Shown here piece after piece: positions 57,959 to 64,000 of a stretch of DNA of 64,000 nt (position 1 is its first letter; the number at the start of each line of letters is the position of its first letter). The translations under genes were made by a program, and so were the position numbers. Location of the stretch: positions 24,801,860 to 24,865,859 of the forward strand of contig NC_081412.1 of NCBI RefSeq assembly GCF_030272615.1, read 5' to 3'. The notes under the pieces are model-generated. The model saw only the letters and a list, made by a program, of their open reading frames with translations. It was not told the origin of the DNA and ran no database searches. Source of the DNA: Cryptomeria japonica (Eukaryota > Streptophyta > Pinopsida > Cupressales > Cupressaceae).

Positions 57959-58416
57959 TGTTGTGACGTTTTCACACATCGCCCCATTGCAAATGGGGAC
58001 CCTTGCTTTTTTTGTTTTTTTAGGGTTTGTTTTTTAGGTCTTTTAGCGTTTTGTTAGTTGGCTTTTTGCATTTTTGAGTGTTGTCGGGGAGATCAATAGG
58101 ATAGCAAGTCCGGCTTGAGTGATGTCTTGATCCTGAAATTTGGCTAAGTCTGGAATGTCCCGAAAATTTGGCTAAGTCTGGAATGTCCTGATCTTGAATT
58201 TGACTAAGTCTGGAATGTCCTGATCCTGAATTTGACTAAGTCTGGAAACTGAAAAACCTCAAAAAACTAGATTTTGCAATATAACTCCTGGAGGTCTGAA
58301 ACCACTCTCAAACATCCTGAAAGTATATATGGAATATAACTTAAAGTATAAGTTTCTTATACTTAAATGTTATATTCCATTAAAATTGTCCTGATAGAGA
58401 GTTCGAAAAGTCAAAT

Positions 58417-60194
58417 TTCGCTCCTGTCCTTCACTGAGGGTCCAGAGCGAAAAGCGCTCATGTCCCTCTCCAAGGGTCCAAGGCGAATCGCTCCTGTCCC
58501 TCACCAAGGGTCCAGAGCGAAAAAGCTTAGTGGAGTCATTCCTGACCTTGTTTGGACAAATTGAGACATCAAAGGCATGATGGAGGACAAAATGAACGTG
58601 ATAGAGCATCCAGACTTGATTAAGGACGATGAAATGATGGAGTATTTGTCTAGAAAGGTAAATTCGCTCCTGTCCCTCACCAAGGGACCAGAGCGATTTT
58701 ATTCATATACACATTTTTAGACCTTGTTTGGACTCGAACTTTTATTCATGGCGTGTAAAGAGATGATATTTTCCTCAGCGAAGGAAATTTGAAGTGAAAA
58801 GTAAAAAGATTTGGCCCTGAGAGCAAAAATCGCTCCTGTCCCTCACTGAAGGACCGGAGCTTGAATTCCAATTTCGCATTATCCTTGCAAGATTTAAGTG
58901 GTTTCGCGATTTGAGGAGGTCAAGGGAAGTATGTTTTGCCCGTTGAATATAACTTAAGTACGCCACAATGAAGAAAATCGGCCTAAGTAACAAGTTTGCC
59001 CCTGTCCCTCTCCAAGGGACCAGAGCGATTTGCTTAAAAGACAAGTTTTGGGCGAAGGTGAAGTGAGTTTTGAGTTTGAGGCAAATGAAACAAGGTGTAA
59101 CCACTCTATTGAAGATAATTTTGAAGATTGCAAGACGCCAAGTAAGCCCATATTTGCCTAGGCGCTCCTGTCCCTCTCTCAGGGACCAGAGCGATTTCCT
59201 CCTAAGACAAATTTCCCACCAAGTTGAAGCGAGTTTCATGTCAAAGATAAGTGAAGGGGAACATAATGAATCCGTTGAAGACAAATTTGAAAGTTGGTAA
59301 AGCACAAATGAGCTTATAAGTGCAAATTCGCTCCTATCCTTCTGTCAAGGACCAGGGCGAAATATAGAATATCAAGTCTTTTCCTTCAAGATTGGGCGGA
59401 TCCAAGCCAAGACGCATGATGGAGATAATGTTTGGAACACTCCGAAGAAAAACAAAGTTACAAGGACTATGAGAATTTGATGGAAATAGCTAACTCGCTC
59501 TTGTCCCTCTCCCAGGGACCAGAGCGAAATAGTCAAGTATGCTTAAATTTTGAATGCCACTTCCTTTTCAAACGTTCAAGGAGTAAGGGACACTATTTTA
59601 CGCTTTGAAGACAATTGGAGGTCGATATGATCAAGGATTAGCACAAGGAGCAAAAGTTCGCTCCTGTCCTTCAGACAAGGACCAGGGCGATATTCATTGA
59701 AACAATCATTTCCTTCAAAAAACCATATCAAGGCGAAGTCATGCAAGGTCCGAAATGTCATTAGAAAGGTGATGAACAAGGAGTTAATATTAAAAGTTGA
59801 CAATTTTGAGCTAAAATACAAAGTTCGCTCCTGTCCCTCACCAAGGGACCAGGGCGAAAATCACTCAAATATCAAATTTGCCTTGCAAGGGACAAGTTAA
59901 GTATGCGTAGAATGAATGGATGAAGTTATTTCTTGCCTTGTGACGTAAGTTGGCAATTAAAATGATCAAGGATCAAGGAGAAAAGCAAAGTTCGCTCCTG
60001 TCCCTCATCAAGGGACCAGGGCGAAAATGGTCTAAGAGACATTCATTCGAAAGATTGAATAAGATCAAGCTCAAGGTTCCCAATTGAAATGCCAATTTGG
60101 ACGTAAGGGAAGTGACTTTGAACGTAAAAGGCGAGAAATTCAAGAACAAAATGCTAAAGCGCTCCTGTCCCTCTGCCAGGGACCAGAGCGATGA
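58417..60194 (+). repeat. Array of 13 hairpin motifs, 166-bp phasing
   Basis: Each motif has arms like TTCGCTCCTGTCCCT and AGGGACCAGAGCGAA around a 4-5 base loop, pairing at 13 of 15 positions. The first three are packed together (58417, 58454, 58488). The CG of the other ten falls at 58665, 58831, 58997, 59163, 59329, 59496, 59659, 59826, 59993 and 60160, intervals of 166, 166, 166, 166, 167, 163, 167, 167, 167. The roughly 130-bp spacers are strongly diverged, with weak shared words such as TTGAAGA.AATTTGAA. Not coding. Confidence 0.92.
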
Positions 60195-60523
60195 GGTTAA
60201 TATTCATTATTCTTCCCATATCTAGGCGCCAACATCATTTTCAAATTGCATTAAATGCTAAATTTCGATGAACCTTGATATTTTTAATTAAAATTGGTAT
60301 TTAATGGGTGCGCACAAGGCATTTAATTGATTAATTTAGCCTTTTAAAAATCATTAATTACGAAGGCATTTAATTAATTAATTATTAATTTAATTAAATA
60401 AGAGGGAGAACGCTTGGGTTTTATTTTTATATTTATACAAAAGTTGGCCTCCTTTTATTTTAATTTTTTGTTATTATTTGCCTTATTTTCAAGTCGGCCT
60501 AGAGGTAATTAAAGAGGTGAGCG

Positions 60524-60532
60524 CTTATATAA
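60524..60532 (+). promoter_or_regulatory. Upstream TATA-like box in LTR B
   Basis: GCTTATATAAGGAGGG, 1.1 kb upstream of the main TATA. It could start a transcript that crosses the possible intron at 60.83-61.0 kb. Evidence is sequence only. Confidence 0.35.
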
Positions 60533-60829
60533 GGAGGGTACTTTGAAGCATTTCAAATCATCATTTAATCATTCATTTGATTGCGATTTTGGAAGACAAG
60601 GAAAAGTGCGAAATTTCCATCCAAGGAAGAGTGCGAATTTGGTTAGAAGTGGAGCGAATTCTCTATCAAAGCGTTGAAGTCCTCAAGGTGGTGAAATTAA
60701 GTAAGGAGGTGCATTTTATCCAAGGGAGAGCTTTGATCTACACTTTGCCTAGCCAAAATTCATCTATTTTTTTTGAGTTAATTCTCAAGAAGAGGTATGG
60801 CAAAATCATCTTGACACCCTTATTCAAGG

Positions 60830-60999
60830 TTTGATTTTTTTTTAAGCATTTTTGGGAAAAATCTAAGTATTACATGGTTAATTAGGAAATGATAACTCAA
60901 GATTTATCATGAAGTTTCCTAATTAAAATCTTGAATATTCCTTTTAAAGTTTAATTTTTAGATTTCAAGATATATTACTAATTTTGAAATGTTGTGTAG
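60830..60999 (+). other. Possible intron within LTR B
   Basis: A weak donor (CAAG/GTTTGA) near 60830 and an acceptor GTTGTGTAG ending at 60999. The acceptor resembles the one before the copy 1 ORF (GGTTGTGTAG at 4078-4087), and LTR A has an acceptor-like TTTATTTTGCAG at the equivalent place (minus strand near 7600). Confidence 0.35.
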
Positions 61000-61044
61000 G
61001 CATCAAATGGAGATCCTGGAGTTGGAAAATCAAGCCAGATCAAG

Positions 61045-61185
61045 GACGATCAAGCAAGGACAAGGACGACCTTCTTCGATCCAGCCTAGCAAGGACAAGG
61101 GCGACCTCCTCCAGCCTAGCATCGACAAGGACGACCTTCTTTGGACTAACGTCATCAAGGGCGACCTCTTCCAATCTAGTATTCC
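61045..61185 (+). repeat. Short tandem repeats in LTR B
   Basis: About four units of 31-36 bp containing AAGGACAAGG.CGACCT followed by .CTTC.A.CCAGCCTAGC. LTR A keeps at least one equivalent (GGGGCGACCTTTTCCAG, minus strand near 7555). Small plus-strand frames here are by-products. Confidence 0.7.
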
Positions 61186-61544
61186 AAGGCGAGGTACATC
61201 AATCGTCCTGCACATCAAGGACACAAGAAGTTAGAACAAGGGTTCGTTGAAGAAGCAAATAGTTCCAGATGAATTAATTAAAGCTAGCTTCTCAACAACA
61301 CCAAGTTGAATATTTACCAAGTTACAAGTGTCAGACAAGGTGGCATCCTAGTCATCACTTCTCCAGTCAGTGTGGTCCACCTTAGCATTTCCAGGTTCAA
61401 TGTACCTAACTCATGGAAGGTGGCATGAACTCCGATGTACCTACCCCGGCTATCCATTGGTCGATTTTTTCCAGAGAGGACATGTGTCCAAGCAATACAA
61501 TTTTATCATTGGTCAAGCATTAAATGTTATGTAATGGTTGTAAC

Positions 61545-61562
61545 AAACCCTAATTAGGGTTT
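61545..61562. promoter_or_regulatory. TELO-box palindrome in LTR B
   Basis: AAACCCTAATTAGGGTTT, identical to 6921-6938 in LTR A and the same distance (about 65-80 bases) upstream of the TATA box. Confidence 0.7.
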
Positions 61563-61626
61563 TCATTGTTGAATCTTGGCCATTGATCTCGAATTGATCT
61601 AGGCCATCGAATTGTATTGTGGGCAC

Positions 61627-61634
61627 TATATAAG
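61627..61634 (+). promoter_or_regulatory. Main TATA box of LTR B
   Basis: TATATAAG in GGGCACTATATAAGCCC, colinear with the LTR A TATA and followed by a purine-rich region with repeated TAGAATAGTAA words, as in LTR A. Confidence 0.65.
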
Positions 61635-62510
61635 CCCTGGCATTTCATTTGTAAAGGCGGATTAGAGAGAATTAGCAATAGTTAGATAATAGTTAGAGAG
61701 TTGAAAATAGTAAGAAGATAGAAATAGAATAGTAACTAGAGTATAGTAGAGAGAGAAGGCAAAGATTGTTGCCAAGATGTTGTTGTAAAAGACTTGTAAC
61801 TTCATTAAAGAAATGGTGAAATTTATGGGTCGATTCGACAATTTGCATGGTCTTTATACTTCTCGTATTTGATTTCATGTTATTAGATGAGTAGAAGAAA
61901 TGTGCTTGATTGATGGTGGAATTCGTACATCCATACTACTAGCAGTTTGTTGATTGCAGACTTGCCTTGCGTAGTCAACTGGAATCATTCAGCTTAAGCC
62001 TAACTTCAATTGTCGCTTCTTCATTGATATGCATCAACCTGATGGTGTCTATGCCTGCAGTGATGATTTGAACATCATAAAGCTTCCCTTCGAAGATCGC
62101 ACTAGCCTTGTGGAGATGGTCCTGCTATGTCAAAACAAGACCTAGTTAGAGTTTCATCAAAGATCAATCATTGCTCCTACATTCTTAGTATTAGGATTAG
62201 ATCCTCTCTTCGCCCTCATCTTTTTTCCTTTTTTCAAGTCAAAGTTAGTAAAATCCTGTGTTCCAGCAATATTCAAAGCAAATCAGAAGTCCAGGCATCA
62301 AATGTAAGTCCCCTTGTGATTCCAGCAAATCACATCATACCACAAAGAGCTTATCCACACGTAGAGACCCTACATACAAGAACCTTGAAGTCATCCTGAT
62401 TGATCCTTTTTCGCGATATCTTTAGCAATCAGAGGCTTTACTCAAGAGAGGATAAGGTAACTTTAGGTATTTTATTCTGTGTTTGATAGTGTACAAAATA
62501 CACGTCAACA

Positions 62511-63281
62511 CAACTGTACACTCTCCTTTGACATATGCCTGATTTCACTTTACAACTATATGCAACCAAGCTTTTGCTTATTCCACACTCATTTTATAAT
62601 TGCCTACTCTCCTGCAGATGTATGCAGTAATAGAATTGCCCATTGATGAAAAGAGTAACAACTGTATGTTGCAATTCAACAGGGGTACATTTACATTCCA
62701 TAGTAGCATGCAGTTGTCCAACAAGTGTAAGTTTTTCTTTCCAAAGTTGCACATGGTCACACATTTCCACTGATGAAAAGAGTAACAAATGTATGTTGTC
62801 ATTATGTTTTTGTTCTACAATTATATGCAGTCATTCAAGAGCCATACAGTTTCATTCTAACGCTGTATGCAGTCATTCAAAAGTTTTACACTTTATTTCA
62901 AATATTGTATGCAATCATATATTTGCTCTTTGTACAGCAGACTTTTCTTCCTTGGATTTCAGACTGCTGGGGGAACATCTGATAATCCCGAAGAGAGTTG
63001 AGGAATATCTCAGATGTCCCCAGCCATCCTAGGGATAGTGGGATCCCGTGAATGTGGTCTCACTGTCTTGGTCATGCCAGGTGAAGGGGTGCGGGGGCAG
63101 AAATGCATCCCCATATAACATAGCAAATTTACAATGATAGATCATTCAATGTTCTATCTTTTTGGAGGAAAACTGGGAGCATTCATCTAACTATGGGACA
63201 AGCTGTGAATAGGTTGTTTCTTCAAAATGAACTCTTCAAACAAAATGAAAAAAATGTAGACCTACTTCCTCCATTATGCCC
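62511..63281. other. Short dispersed repeats, no gene
   Basis: TGATGAAAAGAGTAACAA.TG followed by TATGTTG occurs at 62645 and 62772, and TGTATGCAGTCATTCAA recurs near 62823 and 62866 with a diverged third copy near 62908. No family recognised. Confidence 0.5.
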
Positions 63282-64000
63282 TGTAATATTCCCCTAATTT
63301 TTTTTTGGGTTTTTAGCAATAAGAATTACAAAGCAAACACCATAACCCATTAAGGTTAGAGAAATAATCCATACAACTGAAAGCAACCCTCCACTTTCTG
63401 ATCACCGAGAGCCCAACCTAGGAGGGTGAGAGCATACAGTGCTGAGGGGATCGTTAGCACCATAAACCAAACTGAGATTACAATGCACAAGCGGCAAGCC
63501 AGCCCCTTCTGCTTATCCAACAGGATAGAAACTGAACTCTTGGCTAGTAAACCAGCCAAGAGAAATAACAAGAAACTAAAACTCAATCACTCTACCACGT
63601 ATTTCAGCGGGAGGACATTACATTAAGCTATCACTCTACCGCATATTTCAGTGGGAAGCCAATGCATAAAACTTATCACTCGACCACTTATTCAGTGGGA
63701 GGACTGAGTACATAAACTGAATTACAAAGCAAGAAGGCGGCTAAGCCAGCCTCTTCCACTTACAAAATGGGAAAGCAATGCATTAGAAATGGTTAGTAGT
63801 AGTACTACTTAACCTTACAATATAGAAAATAGAGAGATTGAATAGAGAAATAATGTTGTCCAAGCTGATAAATATTCCCAAGCAAGTGCTAACTCCCCAA
63901 AAGCCCTTCAACATGAAATTATGAAATTCTAGGAGCAATGACATGCAGACCAGCAACTTCAAGAAGCTATGACATACTCATATCTCTCTCCAAACTCACC
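63282..64000 (+). mobile_element. Possible LTR start, runs off the window
   Basis: TGTAATATTCCCC at 63282 resembles the TGTAATGTCCCC start of the solo LTR at 14408. No end lies inside the window, so neither boundary nor target duplication can be tested. Confidence 0.3.
63586..63718. repeat. Three tandem units of 44-45 bp
   Basis: Units begin ATCACTCTACC at 63586 and 63630 and ATCACTCGACC at 63675, each with TTCAG.GGGA.G. inside. Confidence 0.85.

Larger units (their letters stand above)
57959..62510 (+). mobile_element. Solo LTR B (4.55 kb) with phased hairpins
   Basis: Starts TGTTGTGACG and ends CACGTCAACA, with perfect 5-bp target duplications CAACT (57954-57958 and 62511-62515). No second LTR or internal coding region, hence a solo LTR, exceptionally long for one. 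The first 45 bases are nearly identical to LTR A and include a CCCCATT-GCA-AATGGGG hairpin. The order is then hairpin array, AT-rich zone with an early TATA, possible intron, minisatellite, TELO palindrome, main TATA, U5. LTR A has the same order but is 1.8 kb shorter, mainly in the hairpin and AT-rich zones. Confidence 0.93.

Noticed and set aside
58417-60194. CRISPR-like array
   Set aside because: Regular spacing with a conserved short motif resembles one superficially, but this is plant LTR DNA, the 130-bp spacers are themselves related, and the motif is a hairpin inside a delimited LTR.
60984-61250. 88-codon plus-strand frame in LTR B
   Set aside because: Built from a 31-36 bp tandem repeat; composition is repeat-driven and it starts within a presumed splice acceptor.

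Overview
This window looks like intergenic DNA from a very large plant genome. A gymnosperm, probably a conifer, is my best guess, but the sequence alone does not fix the species. The reasons are eukaryotic transposons with spliced transposases, plant-type tRNA-iMet primer sites, TELO-box LTR promoters, old nested LTR elements whose coding regions are full of nonsense mutations, and no intact host gene. Almost every recognisable protein is transposase, gag/pol, LINE reverse transcriptase, or an unidentified long retroelement ORF. The only host-gene traces are a short pentatricopeptide-repeat (PPR) relic near 55.3 kb and one possible exon near 57.3 kb.

Layout, left to right. (1) 0-3.1 kb: a possible transposon end, local duplications and a GC-rich patch. 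(2) 3.1-11.5 kb: a plus-strand retroelement (copy 1) with an unrecognised ORF of about 1,200 codons. It is split by a minus-strand solo LTR (LTR A, 5990-8721), and its reading frame closes exactly when LTR and target duplication are removed. (3) 11.5-16.5 kb: a small AT-rich foldback, degenerate repeats, and a decayed minus-strand Ty1/copia polyprotein interrupted by another solo LTR (14408-16026, duplication CTACT). (4) 17.0-20.3 kb: a fully delimited hAT transposon with 18-bp terminal inverted repeats and an 8-bp target duplication. (5) 20.5-26.8 kb: a second, frameshifted copy (copy 2) of the long-ORF retroelement. (6) 27.5-27.8 kb: a complete 333-bp miniature LTR element (TRIM) with primer site, polypurine tract and duplication ACTAC; each LTR carries a tRNA-like sequence with Pol III A and B boxes. 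(7) 28-34.3 kb: copia remnants, then about 4 kb of degenerate repeats of roughly 105 bp. (8) 34.3-44.7 kb: AT-rich DNA with a decayed LINE and an internal 0.85-kb tandem duplication. (9) 44.7-54.9 kb: a second hAT transposon whose BED zinc finger is split by a 6.2-kb Ty3/gypsy chromovirus with two 832-bp LTRs. (10) 55-58 kb: PPR relic and repeats. (11) 57959-62510: a 4.55-kb solo LTR (LTR B, duplication CAACT), a relative of LTR A, with imperfect hairpins spaced about 166 bp apart. (12) 62.5-64 kb: short repeats and a possible LTR start.

Most elements look dead. The gypsy polyprotein has nine clear in-frame stops in pol, all TAG or TGA; both hAT transposases have stops and damaged catalytic motifs; both long-ORF copies are broken. 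The most unusual items are the tRNA-carrying TRIM, the phased hairpins in LTR B with a conserved TELO-box palindrome in both LTR A and LTR B, and the two diverged copies of the unidentified long ORF. All comparisons were made by eye; identities and counts are hand estimates.
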